In this document: piece by piece, positions 29,389 to 37,502 of the stretch | Numbering within the stretch: the stretch's first letter is position 1 | Layout of the letters: each line of letters begins with the position of its first letter | DNA from: Rhodococcus sp. X156 | Lineage (GTDB): Bacteria; Actinomycetota; Actinomycetes; Mycobacteriales; Mycobacteriaceae | Length of the DNA stretch: 64,000 nt | Direction of reading: 5' to 3' | NCBI RefSeq assembly: GCF_004006015.1 | Contig: NZ_CP034766.1 | Location: forward strand, 434,001 to 498,000 | Translations under genes and position numbers: made by a program | The notes under the pieces: generated by a model | What the model saw: only the letters and a program-made list of their open reading frames with translations | What the model was told of the DNA's origin: nothing | The model's database searches: none

Positions 29389-29850
29389 ATGACAGACACG
29401 GGCACCGACAGTCGGATGGTGGTCGCGACGGAGGTGCACCTGACCCTGGCGCGGCTGTCCCGCCAGCTCCGCCGCGCACGTCGCCCCACCGAGCTCGCCG
29501 TCGGGGCGATCTCTGCGCTGGACGCCCTGGTGCGCCTCGGGCCCACCCGCCTCGGTGACCTCGCCGCTCGTGAGCAGGTGGCCGCGCCGACCATGTCGCG
29601 GATCGTGGCGATGCTGGAGACCGAGGGCTACGTCGAGCGCAGCCCCGACCCGCAGGACGGCCGCGCCCGTCTCTTCGGGGCCACCGAGCAGGGGGAGCTG
29701 CTGATCACCGGGGTGGTCTCCGAGCGCACGCGGGCCCTGGCCGACCGCCTGGACCGGCTCTCCCCGAGCCAGCGGGACGGGCTGATCGAGGGCCTGCGGG
29801 CGCTGGAAAGCACCTTCTCCTGGGACGACCCGGCCGGGGCTAGTCGCTGA
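29389..29850 (+). CDS. MarR-family transcriptional regulator
   Basis: 153-residue winged-helix regulator: ALDALVRLGPTRLGDLAAREQVAAPTMSRIVAMLETEGYVERSPDPQDGRARLFGATEQG (~43-103) contains the recognition helix and the wing with the conserved DxRxR-like DGRAR. Members usually repress a neighbouring gene and respond to small aromatic ligands or oxidants. ATG start. The 3' end overlaps the convergent GNAT gene by 11 bp. The effector and targets are unknown. Confidence 0.9.
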   Translation: MTDTGTDSRMVVATEVHLTLARLSRQLRRARRPTELAVGAISALDALVRLGPTRLGDLAAREQVAAPTMSRIVAMLETEGYVERSPDPQDGRARLFGATEQGELLITGVVSERTRALADRLDRLSPSQRDGLIEGLRALESTFSWDDPAGASR

Positions 29851-30757
29851 GGTAGCGGTAGCGGTGGTGCTCGGTGAAGCCCATCGACCGGTACAGGCCC
29901 AGCGCCGCCTCGTTGCCCTCCGCCACCTGCAGGTAGGCGCGCTGAGCGCCGCGCTCGTGGCCCCACCGCAGCAGGGCGGTGCACACCCGACGGCCGAGCC
30001 CGGTGCGACGGTGCTCCGCCGCCACCTCGATGGCGTTGAGACCCAGCCACCTCGTGCCGTCCGGGGCGGTGGTGAGCGCGCCGCGCCCGATCGCGAGCGG
30101 GTGCTCGCCCCCGATCCTGGCGAAGCCGAGCTCGCCGTCGAGCACCGCGGAGACCACCTGCGCGGCGACGTCGGGCGCCGGTTGTCCGCGGTAGTGGTAG
30201 CGCTGCAGCCAGGCCGCGTCAGGTGCGCTGGCGATCTGCACGTCTGGCGCTGCGGCTGCCCCGGGATCAAGGGGTGCGGTGAGCACCACGACAGGGTCGG
30301 CCGGCTGCCAGCCCAGCTCGGCGAAGCGCATCCGGTCGGGCACCTGGAAGCGCACCGGCAGGTCCCGCTCGGCGTACCAGGCACGCACCTGCTCCACGGC
30401 GTCGTCCACGCCGGGCGGGCCCACCACCAGCACCGTGTTGGCCCGGTTGCTGAAGCCCGCACCGGCGCGCAGCAACCACCGGCCCAGCCACTGCTGCTCC
30501 AGCCCGGGCCAGGCGCGCGCCGCGGCCTCCTCCAGGTTGGCGATGGCGCGGGCGCTCACCGGAGCGGCCGGAACGGCCTTCAGCGCCACCACCTGCTCGG
30601 GGGCCACGCTGGTCAGCTGGCCGTCGGCGGACTCCACCACCACCAGGGGGCCCAGCGACCGGAGGGTCCCCAGCCGGTCGGTCATCGGGTGACTGCCGCC
30701 AGCAGGCAGCCGGTAGCGCAGCATCACCCGCTGGCCGAGCGAGGGCAGCGGCGGCAC
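29840..30757 (-). CDS. GNAT N-acetyltransferase (Rv0428c-like)
   Basis: 305 residues. The C-terminal half is a GNAT fold with the acetyl-CoA loop VAAEHRRTGLGRRVCTALLRWGHERGAQRAYLQVAEGNEAALGLYRSMGF (~240-290). The N-terminal half starts LGQRVMLRYRLP..PMTDRLGTL, a barrel-like extension seen in the mycobacterial protein next to def. GTG at 30757 shares a base with the def stop (TAGTG), so the two are coupled. The substrate is unknown; a link to N-terminal protein processing is tempting given def. Confidence 0.88.
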   Translation of the reverse strand: MPPLPSLGQRVMLRYRLPAGGSHPMTDRLGTLRSLGPLVVVESADGQLTSVAPEQVVALKAVPAAPVSARAIANLEEAAARAWPGLEQQWLGRWLLRAGAGFSNRANTVLVVGPPGVDDAVEQVRAWYAERDLPVRFQVPDRMRFAELGWQPADPVVVLTAPLDPGAAAAPDVQIASAPDAAWLQRYHYRGQPAPDVAAQVVSAVLDGELGFARIGGEHPLAIGRGALTTAPDGTRWLGLNAIEVAAEHRRTGLGRRVCTALLRWGHERGAQRAYLQVAEGNEAALGLYRSMGFTEHHRYRYLSD

Positions 30758-31347
30758 TAGTGGCCGAAGGGGTCGGGAACCTCGCCGGGCATCCAGCTCA
30801 GCCCCGGCACGCCCCACCCGTTGCGCTTCACCATCTTCTTGGCGGCCCGCTGGTTGCGACCGACGAGCACGTCCAGGTAGAGGAAGCCGTCCAGGTGGCC
30901 CACCTCGTGCTGCAGGCAGCGGGCGAAGAAGCCGTGGCCGGCGATGTCCACCGGCTTGCCGTCACCGTCGACCCCGGTGACGCGCGCCCAGTCGGCCCGC
31001 CCGGTGGGGTAGCCCTCGCCGGGCACCGAGAGACAGCCCTCGTCGGACTCGTCCGGGTCGGGCATGGTCTCGGGGATCTCCGAGGTCTCCAGCGTGGGGT
31101 TGACCACCACGCCGCGGCGCATCACCACGTGCTCGGGGTCGTCGGGGTCGACGTCCGGGCAGCCGTAGACGAAGAGGCGCTTGCCCACGCCCACCTGGTT
31201 GGCGGCGAGGCCCACGCCGTTGGCCGCGTCCATGGTGTCGAACATGTCCTGGATCAGGGTGTGCAGCTCGTCGTCGAAGTGCTCGACGGGTGCGGTGGGG
31301 GTGTGCAGGACAGGGTCACCGACGATGCGGATGGGCAGGATCGACAC
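30757..31347 (-). CDS. def: Peptide deformylase
   Basis: 196-residue metalloenzyme removing the formyl group from nascent N-terminal methionine. All three motifs present: [10 protein letters not shown] (~44-53), EGCLSVPG (~103-110, metal Cys) and QHEVGHLDG (~145-153, two metal His and catalytic Glu). The insertion [16 protein letters not shown] between motifs 1 and 2 is typical of the actinobacterial form. GTG start ([18 protein letters not shown]). No methionyl-tRNA formyltransferase in the window. Confidence 0.97.
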   Translation of the reverse strand: MSILPIRIVGDPVLHTPTAPVEHFDDELHTLIQDMFDTMDAANGVGLAANQVGVGKRLFVYGCPDVDPDDPEHVVMRRGVVVNPTLETSEIPETMPDPDESDEGCLSVPGEGYPTGRADWARVTGVDGDGKPVDIAGHGFFARCLQHEVGHLDGFLYLDVLVGRNQRAAKKMVKRNGWGVPGLSWMPGEVPDPFGH

Positions 31348-31513
31348 AAGCGCGGAGTCTAGTCGGGCGGCCCACCAGCACCTCCGCCGGCGACGACCAC
31401 CACGGGCCGGCGGCGACCGCGGCCGGGCCCGCCCACCAGGCTGCGCACGACCTCGTCACCACCAGCGCCGATCCGCCGCCCCTCTCGCCGCGGCGGGTGG
31501 CGGGTGGGACGTA

Positions 31514-31548
31514 TTGCTCTGCGTCACAAGGAAATTGCGTTCTGTCAC
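31514..31548 (+). repeat. Two-copy direct repeat TTGC-N5-GTCAC upstream of EAL gene
   Basis: TTGC-N5-GTCAC occurs at 31514-31527 and again at 31535-31548, start-to-start 21 bp (two helical turns), in a locally AT-richer stretch 33-67 bp before the EAL-protein ATG. The layout suits a regulator that binds one DNA face. Intergenic region 31348-31580 otherwise shows nothing clear. Confidence 0.45.
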
Positions 31549-31580
31549 GAAAGGGCAGTGATCCTGGCTAGGCTGGCGAA

Positions 31581-32828
31581 ATGCACAGCTCCGGAGTCCT
31601 GACGCCCCTGGAACGGGTCCTGGCCGACGGGCACCTGGCGCCGGTCTACCAACCCCTCGTCCGGCTGGACAGCTTCGAGCCGGTGGGCTTCGAGGCTCTC
31701 GCCCGCGGGCCGGTGGGCACCGAGCTGGCCAACCCCGCGGAGCTGTTCGGCGCCGCCCGGGCCGAGCAGCGCCTGGCCGAGCTGGACTCCGCCTGCATGG
31801 CGGCCGCGTGCGCCGGGGCCGCCGAGGCGGGGCTCACCGCCCCGTGGACGTTGTTCGTCAACGTGGAGCCCGAGGTCGCCGACGACGTGGTGCTGCCCAC
31901 CGCGAGCGCCGCCGGCGAGGACGCCCAGCCGGTCCGCATCGTGGTCGAGCTGACCGAGCGTGCCCTGGCCGCCGACCCCGCCGCCGTACTGCGCCTGGTC
32001 GACCGCATCCGCGCCCGCGGGTGGGGCATCGCCCTGGACGACGTCGGCGCCAACACCGAGACCCTGGCCCTGCTGCCCCTGGTGCAGCCCGACGTCATCA
32101 AGCTCGACCTCAGCCTGATCCAGGGCAAGCCCACCGCCCGCATCGCCCGCGTCTTCAACGCCGTCGCCGCCGAGGCCGAGCGGTCCGGCGGCATCGTCCT
32201 CGCGGAGGGCATCGAGACCGAGACGCACCTGCGTGCCGCCCTGGCCCTGGGCGCCCAGCTGGGCCAGGGCTGGTACTTCGGCCGGCCCGGCCCGCTGCCC
32301 GCCGAGCTGCCGGCCGCCCCGAGCGTGCCCGTGCACGTTCGCCGCCGGCCGGTGGTCGACCCCACCTCGCTCACCTCCTTCGAGCTGGCCGCCCTCGAGC
32401 GGCCGGTGCGCACCTCCACCAAGGACCTGCTGGTGGAGGTCTGCAAGCACCTCGAGCGCCAGGCCGCCGACGTCGGCGAGGCGTGCATCCTGCTGGCCGC
32501 CTTCCAGTCCGCCGACCGGTTCACCGAGCACACCAAGAAGCGCTACAGCCAGCTCGTCGACGGCGCGGCCTACATCGGGGTGCTCGGGGTGGACATGCCC
32601 GACCACGTCGTCCCCGGGGTCCGCGGGGTCGCCCTCGACCCCGACGACCCCCTCGCCCTGGAGTGGGACGTGGTCGTGGTGGGCCCGCACTTCGCCGGCG
32701 TGCTGGTGGCCCGGGACACCCCCGACGGCCGCGACGGGGCCGAGCACGTCCTGGAGTACGTGCTGTCCTACGACCGCGACCTGGCCATCACCATCGCCAC
32801 CGGCCTGATGGCCCGCATGCAGCCCTAG
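31581..32828 (+). CDS. EAL-domain cyclic-di-GMP phosphodiesterase with DICT sensory domain
   Basis: 415 residues. EAL domain (~15-250) with catalytic and metal residues visible: FEALAR, FVNVEPE, VELTE, LDDVGANTE (usual DDFG is DDVG), VIKLD, AEGIETE and GAQLGQGWYFG. So c-di-GMP hydrolysis to pGpG is likely. The C-terminal ~150 residues (STKDLLVEVCKHLERQAADVGEACILLAAFQSADRFTEHTKKRYSQLVDGAAYIGVLG) match the DICT sensor domain found with c-di-GMP and light-signalling proteins. No membrane segment. No clear ribosome site. Confidence 0.9.
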   Translation: MHSSGVLTPLERVLADGHLAPVYQPLVRLDSFEPVGFEALARGPVGTELANPAELFGAARAEQRLAELDSACMAAACAGAAEAGLTAPWTLFVNVEPEVADDVVLPTASAAGEDAQPVRIVVELTERALAADPAAVLRLVDRIRARGWGIALDDVGANTETLALLPLVQPDVIKLDLSLIQGKPTARIARVFNAVAAEAERSGGIVLAEGIETETHLRAALALGAQLGQGWYFGRPGPLPAELPAAPSVPVHVRRRPVVDPTSLTSFELAALERPVRTSTKDLLVEVCKHLERQAADVGEACILLAAFQSADRFTEHTKKRYSQLVDGAAYIGVLGVDMPDHVVPGVRGVALDPDDPLALEWDVVVVGPHFAGVLVARDTPDGRDGAEHVLEYVLSYDRDLAITIATGLMARMQP

Positions 32829-33019
32829 CGGCGACGACGACGCAGGTCAGGCCCCGCAGCGGGGGCCGGTGGCCACAGCCCACCGCGCCGCCGCCACGGT
32901 GCGCCGCTACCGGGGCGGGCCCGGCTCCCGTGGTTGAATGACCGACGAAGAACACGCGTGTGATTCGGCTGGTGTCCGGCCTGGTCACCGCCCAGCATCG
33001 TCGTCAGCCGAGGAGTGAC

Positions 33020-33352
33020 ATGGACGTCGCAGCTTCGAGCCTGCCCACCGACGGGGACCGGGTCCCCATCGCCGAGGCGCCCGACGCCGAGGTCCCCGCG
33101 GGACTGACCCGGCGCGAGCACGAGATCCTCAGCTTCGAGCGCCAGTGGTGGAAGTACGCCGGCGCCAAGGAAGACGCCATCAAGGAGCTCTTCGACATGT
33201 CCGCCACCCGCTACTACCAGGTGCTCAACGCCCTGGTGGACACGCCCGCCGCCCTCGCTGCCGACCCCATGCTGGTCAAGCGGCTGCGCCGGCTGCGCGC
33301 CAGCCGGCAGAAGGCCCGCGCGGCCCGCCGACTCGGGTTCACGGTCACGTGA
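33020..33352 (+). CDS. DUF3263 family protein (Rv0430-like)
   Basis: 110-residue basic protein. GLTRREHEILSFERQWWKYAGAKEDAIKELFDMSATRYYQVLNALVD (~28-74) is the DUF3263 helix-turn-helix-like core, in which 'sATRYYQvLn' looks like a recognition helix; the C-terminus is Arg/Lys-rich. A DNA-binding role is likely but unproven. ATG at 33020 with AGGAG. GTGA overlap with the LytR_C gene downstream, an order conserved with M. tuberculosis Rv0430-Rv0431. The 190 bp upstream show no other feature. Confidence 0.9.
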   Translation: MDVAASSLPTDGDRVPIAEAPDAEVPAGLTRREHEILSFERQWWKYAGAKEDAIKELFDMSATRYYQVLNALVDTPAALAADPMLVKRLRRLRASRQKARAARRLGFTVT

Positions 33353-33900
33353 GCGCCAACCCCAAGCCCCCGCACCCGCCGATGCGGGTCCTCGGGATGT
33401 TCCTGGTCATCCTGGCGGTGGCCCTGGTCGGCGTCGGCGTGCTGATCAGCGGTGGCTCGCAGGACAACGCCGCCGCCCCGGCCCCTGCCACGTCGGCGCC
33501 GGCGCTGACCACCTCGCCGGAGGCCACCACTCCCGCCCCGCCGAGCACCACCACGCCGGAGCCCGCGACCACCACACCGCCCCCGAGCACCACCCCCTTG
33601 GCCACGCCCGCCTCCAGCCAGGTGGGCGTGCAGGTGCTCAACAACACCACCACCCGTGGGCTCGCCGACCGGGCCGCCCAGCAGCTGCGCGGCGCGGGCT
33701 GGGACGTGGCCAAGGTGGGCAACTACCCGGGTGGGATCGTGCCCAGCACGGTGGTCTACTTCCGTCCCGGCACCGACGAGCAGGCTGCGGCGACCAGGCT
33801 GGCCGGCACCCTGGGCGCCAGCGCCCAGCCTCGGCCCTCCGGCTTCGCCACCTTCGGCGACGGGCTGATCGTGGTGCTCGCCTCCGACTACGACGGTTGA
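33349..33900 (+). CDS. Membrane-anchored LytR C-terminal-domain protein (VirR-like)
   Basis: 183 residues: short cytoplasmic start, one transmembrane helix (RVLGMFLVILAVALVGVGVLI, ~14-34), a Pro/Thr/Ala linker (TTPAPPSTTTPEPATTTPPP) and an extracellular LytR_C domain (VGVQVLNNTTTRGLADRAAQQLRGAGWDVAKVGNY ... TVVYFRPG). By synteny it equals Rv0431 (VirR), which affects vesicle release and cell-wall organisation in mycobacteria; transfer of that role is inference. GTG start overlaps the DUF3263 stop. Confidence 0.9.
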   Translation: MSANPKPPHPPMRVLGMFLVILAVALVGVGVLISGGSQDNAAAPAPATSAPALTTSPEATTPAPPSTTTPEPATTTPPPSTTPLATPASSQVGVQVLNNTTTRGLADRAAQQLRGAGWDVAKVGNYPGGIVPSTVVYFRPGTDEQAAATRLAGTLGASAQPRPSGFATFGDGLIVVLASDYDG

Positions 33901-33971
33901 GCGCTACTCACCCCGTGCGTGGTCCTGATCACGGTGGGTGACGGTCACCGCGACCGCACCGACCGGGCATA

Positions 33972-34886
33972 GTGGTCCGCGTGAGAGTTCAGGCCATCGC
34001 CCCGCTCGGCGACATCACCACGTGGCTGCGCAGCAGCGGCCTGCTCATCGTGCTGTACGTGCTCGGTGCCATCCTGCTGGCCCGCTTCGTCAGCTGGGTC
34101 GGGCAGCGCATCACCGACCACATCGATGACACCTCCGGCAGCTCGGACGCGCTGGTCCGCTCGGAGCAGTCCAAGCACCGGCACGCCGTGGCCCAGGTGA
34201 TCACCTGGATCGCCATCGTGCTGCTCTACTGCCTCACCGCCGTGCTCGTCCTGGACGCGCTGGGCATCCCCATCACCGGCCTGGTGGCTCCGGCGACCGT
34301 GCTCGGCGTGGCGCTGGGCTTCGGTGCCCAGCGCGTGGTGCAGGACCTGCTCGCCGGCTTCTTCATCATCGCCGAGCGCCAGTACGGCTTCGGTGACGTG
34401 GTGCGGATCTCCGCGGTCGGCTCGGTCACCGGGGTCACCGGCACCGTGGAGGACGTGTCCCTGCGCGTCACCCGGCTGCGCAGCGCCGACGGCGAGGTGG
34501 TGATCGTGCCCAACGGGCAGGTGGTGCAGGTGACCAACCTGTCCCGCGACTGGGCCCGCGCGGTGGTCGACGTGCCGCTGCCGCCGTCGGTGGACATCAC
34601 CGTGGCCAACGAGGTCCTGCACCAGGTGGGCGCCGACATGTACCAGGACCCCGACTTCCAGCCCCTGCTGCTGGACGAGCCGAGCGTGATGGGGGTGGAG
34701 AGCTTCACCGTGGAGCAGACGACGGTGCGCATGGTGGCCCGCACCCTGCCGGGCCGGCAGTTCGAGGTCGGCCGCCAGCTGCGGGTGCGGGTGGCCGTGG
34801 CGCTGCGCCAGCACGGCATCAACGTCTCCGCCGCCGAGCTGGAGGCCCCCGCCGCCGCCGTCCGGGGGGAGACCGCAGATGCCTAG
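33972..34886 (+). CDS. MscS-family mechanosensitive ion channel
   Basis: 304 residues. Three transmembrane helices (LLIVLYVLGAILLARFVSWVG, VITWIAIVLLYCLTAVLVLDALG and the pore helix VAPATVLGVALGFGAQRVVQDLLAGFFIIAERQYGFGD), then the cytosolic beta domain (GTVEDVSLRVTRLRSADGEVVIVPNGQVVQVTNLS). It releases solutes on osmotic downshock. GTG start at 33972 (a second in-frame GTG is at 33981); no strong ribosome site. It overlaps the next gene by 8 bp. Confidence 0.92.
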   Translation: MVRVRVQAIAPLGDITTWLRSSGLLIVLYVLGAILLARFVSWVGQRITDHIDDTSGSSDALVRSEQSKHRHAVAQVITWIAIVLLYCLTAVLVLDALGIPITGLVAPATVLGVALGFGAQRVVQDLLAGFFIIAERQYGFGDVVRISAVGSVTGVTGTVEDVSLRVTRLRSADGEVVIVPNGQVVQVTNLSRDWARAVVDVPLPPSVDITVANEVLHQVGADMYQDPDFQPLLLDEPSVMGVESFTVEQTTVRMVARTLPGRQFEVGRQLRVRVAVALRQHGINVSAAELEAPAAAVRGETADA

Positions 34887-35313
34887 CCAGAGCCCGCGGC
34901 GCCTGCCGCCCTACCTGCTGCACGGCAAGGTGCGCACCTCCACGCTGCTGCTGTCGCTGCTGTTCCTGCTGGTGCTGGCGCTGTACCTGGTGGTCCGCCC
35001 CGACCCGGCCGCCACCCCCCAGGGTCCCAGTCGTGCGGTGCAGCCAGCCGGCCCCGCCACCACCTCCGAGGTGGTGCCGAGCACCACCACCCGGGCGCCG
35101 ACCACCACCACGGCACCGCCCGTCACCACGACGGCACCGGAGGAGACCACCACCGTGCCGCCGGCCACCACCACCACGGAGCGGCCCAGCACCACCACGG
35201 CACCGGGGACCGCCCCCACGACCACGCAGCCGCGCTCCTCGGTGGCTCCCACCACCACGGCCGCGACCACCTCCGCACCGTCGCCCACCGCGGCGACCGC
35301 CGAGGAGCCCTAG
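34879..35313 (+). CDS. Single-pass membrane protein with Thr/Pro-rich extracellular tail
   Basis: 144 residues: basic cytoplasmic start (RRLPPYLLHGKVRTS), one hydrophobic helix (TLLLSLLFLLVLALYLVVR, ~22-40), then ~100 residues of almost pure Thr, Pro, Ala and Ser (repeated TTTAP/TTTTE units). No folded domain is visible. Such tails span the cell wall and are often O-mannosylated in actinobacteria. It is coupled to mscS by an 8-bp overlap, so a wall-tethering partner of the channel is possible. Function unknown. Confidence 0.8.
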   Translation: MPSQSPRRLPPYLLHGKVRTSTLLLSLLFLLVLALYLVVRPDPAATPQGPSRAVQPAGPATTSEVVPSTTTRAPTTTTAPPVTTTAPEETTTVPPATTTTERPSTTTAPGTAPTTTQPRSSVAPTTTAATTSAPSPTAATAEEP

Positions 35314-35337
35314 CTCAGCTCGGCTCGGGGCGGGTCG

Positions 35338-36255
35338 TCAGTGCCGGCCGGCGCCGGGTCGCCGGCCGGCGGGCACGCCACGCCGACGCGGCGGACGCAG
35401 CCCCAGGCGGCGGGTGGAGCGCGAGCGCCGGATGGCCGGACGGGGCGTGGGCGTGTCCACGATCCAGGCCTCCGGGTTGCAGGCCAGCCAGCGGAAGCGG
35501 TACATCGCGTAGGGGATGTGCGCGGCGTAGAGCACCAGCGCCACCACCATGAACAGGTACGGGAACAGCAGCAGACCGGCGAAGGCCAGGCCCACGGCCA
35601 TCAGCAGGAAGCTGGCGTAGCGCAGCGGCACCCGTGCGGTCTTCAGCGACAGGGTGGGCACCCGGCTGATCACCAGCGCCGAGACCACCACCATCCAGAT
35701 CAGCGACGCAGTGGTGCCGCACCACCAGCCCTCGCCCCACTGCTGCTGCAGCGCCACCGGCAGCAGCACCAGCAGCCCGCCGGCGGGGGAGGGCACGCCG
35801 GTGAAGAACTCCTTCTCGTACACCGGTGCCGTGGTGTCGTCGAGCAGCGTGTTGAACCGCGCCAGGCGCAGCACCACGCTCACCACGAACAGCAGCGAGA
35901 CCACCCAGCCGCCGTTGGTGCCGTGCAGCACCGTCACGTAGAGCACCAGCGCCGGTGCCACCCCGAAGGAGACCGCGTCGGCCAGCGAGTCCAGCTCGGC
36001 GCCGATGCGGCTGGTGGCGTCCAGCAGGCGGGCGAGGCGACCGTCCAGGGCGTCCAGGACGGCGGCGGTGCCGACCAGGGCCAGCGCCGCACCCAGCTCC
36101 CCGTCGAGAGCGAACTTCAGCGAGCTCAGTCCCGCGCACAGGGCCAGCACCGTCACCACGCTGGGCAGCAGGCGCACGCCGTTGCGCCCACCGCGCTCGT
36201 CGGCGGTGGCCAGGGGCGCACCCGGGCTGTTCAGCGCCGTCCGGCGGGTGCTCAC
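35338..36255 (-). CDS. pssA: CDP-diacylglycerol-serine O-phosphatidyltransferase
   Basis: 305-residue membrane enzyme of the CDP-alcohol phosphatidyltransferase family making phosphatidylserine. The signature D-x2-DG-x2-AR-x8-G-x3-D-x3-D is complete (DALDGRLARLLDATSRIGAELDSLAD, in two halves around residue 70-95). About eight hydrophobic helices and a basic Arg-rich C-terminus (RRSRSTRRLGLRPPRRR). GTG start at 36255 overlaps the psd stop (GTGA), so both steps to phosphatidylethanolamine are coupled. Confidence 0.95.
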   Translation of the reverse strand: MSTRRTALNSPGAPLATADERGGRNGVRLLPSVVTVLALCAGLSSLKFALDGELGAALALVGTAAVLDALDGRLARLLDATSRIGAELDSLADAVSFGVAPALVLYVTVLHGTNGGWVVSLLFVVSVVLRLARFNTLLDDTTAPVYEKEFFTGVPSPAGGLLVLLPVALQQQWGEGWWCGTTASLIWMVVVSALVISRVPTLSLKTARVPLRYASFLLMAVGLAFAGLLLFPYLFMVVALVLYAAHIPYAMYRFRWLACNPEAWIVDTPTPRPAIRRSRSTRRLGLRPPRRRGVPAGRRPGAGRH

Positions 36256-36986
36256 GGCAGCTCGGCCAGCACGGTCTCGGCGCCGATGGTGCGCTGGCCG
36301 ACGTCCACCAGCACCCGGCTGCCCGGCGGCAGGTAGACGTCCACCCGGGAGCCGAACCGGATCATCCCGTAGGTCTGCCCGCGGGTCACCTGCTCGTCGG
36401 CCACCACGTCGCAGACGATGCGGCGCGCGATCAGCCCGGCGATCTGCACCACGGCCAGGTCGTGCCCGTCCTCGGTGTGCAGCCACAGCGAGGAGCGCTC
36501 GTTGTGCTCGCTGGCGCCGGGCAGCTCGGCGGAGAGGAACCGGCCCGGCCGGTAGGCCACCGTGCGCACGGTGCCGGCCACCGGGATGCGCTGCACGTGC
36601 ACGTCGAAGACCGACAGGAAGACGCTGACGCGGGGGACCGGCTCCTCGCCCCACACCTCGCTCATCCCCAGCTCGGCGGGGGGCAGCGCGGTGTCCACCA
36701 GCGCGATGGTGCCGTCCGCGGCGGCCACCACCAGGCCGGGCCGCTGCGGCGGGACGCGCGTGGGCTCGCGGAAGAACGCCGCGCAGGCCAGGGCGGCGAC
36801 GGTGCCGGTGCGCCGCAGCAGCCGAGACCGTCGGCCCAGCACCGCCAGGGCGGCCGGGGCCAGCACGAACGGGCGACCGGCGGGGTGCAGCGGAGGGATG
36901 CTCTGGCGCGCCAGCTCCAGCAGGCCGTGCACGCTGGTGGTCGGCAGCTGCTCGCCGGGGTCGACGGGCTTCGGTCTGCGGGCCAT
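36252..36986 (-). CDS. psd: Phosphatidylserine decarboxylase
   Basis: 244 residues starting at MARRPKP, which matches the mycobacterial start; the frame is open to 37067. The pyruvoyl enzyme converts phosphatidylserine to phosphatidylethanolamine. Self-cleavage site GS in IRFGSRVDVYLP near residue 215; other motifs AAFFREPTRVPP, VVAAADGTIALVD, RVSVFLSVFDVHVQRIPV and HNERSSL. Upstream of and coupled to pssA. Confidence 0.94.
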   Translation of the reverse strand: MARRPKPVDPGEQLPTTSVHGLLELARQSIPPLHPAGRPFVLAPAALAVLGRRSRLLRRTGTVAALACAAFFREPTRVPPQRPGLVVAAADGTIALVDTALPPAELGMSEVWGEEPVPRVSVFLSVFDVHVQRIPVAGTVRTVAYRPGRFLSAELPGASEHNERSSLWLHTEDGHDLAVVQIAGLIARRIVCDVVADEQVTRGQTYGMIRFGSRVDVYLPPGSRVLVDVGQRTIGAETVLAELP

Positions 36987-37127
36987 CTGGGTGAGCATCT
37001 CCTCGAGGTCGGGGCGCCCGGTCGTGCCCCTCCGGCAGAGGAGCGAGCACAGCGATGGGCGGGTCACACGCTACGTGACCCGCCCATCGTCGCGGCGTCG
37101 CTGCTGCTCAGCGACGCGCAGTCGTGC

Positions 37128-37430
37128 TCAGCGCCGACCGGTCACCAGCTTGACCAGCCAGAGCAGGATGACCGCGCCGAACAGGGCGATGAAGAAGGTG
37201 AACCACCATCCGCCACCGTCGACGTCGACGCCGAAGATCTGCAGGATGAGGCCGCCGATGATGGCGCCGACGACGCCGACCACGACGTTCAGGATGATGC
37301 CCTGCTGGGCGTCGGTGCCCATGAACTTGCTGGCGATCCACCCCGCCAGGCCGCCGATGATGATGTAGGCGATGACGCCCACGCTGGTCTGGCCGGCGCC
37401 GATGCCGGCGGCCAAGAGTTCCTCGGTCAT
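37128..37430 (-). CDS. GlsB/YeaQ/YmgE family small membrane protein
   Basis: 100 residues with three hydrophobic helices rich in glycine (VGVIAYIIIGGLAGWIASKFMG, GIILNVVVGVVGAIIGGLIL, FTFFIALFGAVILLWLVKLV). Matches the transglycosylase-associated/GlsB family, a stress-linked small membrane protein of unknown mechanism. Codons at its start are less extreme in GC than neighbours, usual for highly hydrophobic proteins. ATG preceded by AAGGAG. Monocistronic by spacing (72 bp to moeA, 140 bp to psd). Confidence 0.88.
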   Translation of the reverse strand: MTEELLAAGIGAGQTSVGVIAYIIIGGLAGWIASKFMGTDAQQGIILNVVVGVVGAIIGGLILQIFGVDVDGGGWWFTFFIALFGAVILLWLVKLVTGRR

Positions 37431-37502
37431 GACGTTGCTCCTTGTTCGTGGTTGGTCGGACCGTTCGCGGTCCTGCGGACAACTGTGGACTTCCGGCGCC
37501 CG

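Noticed and set aside
34879-35313. Thr/Pro-rich repeats as DNA minisatellite of interest
   Set aside because: The repeats are irregular ACC-rich codon runs; better explained as a low-complexity protein linker.
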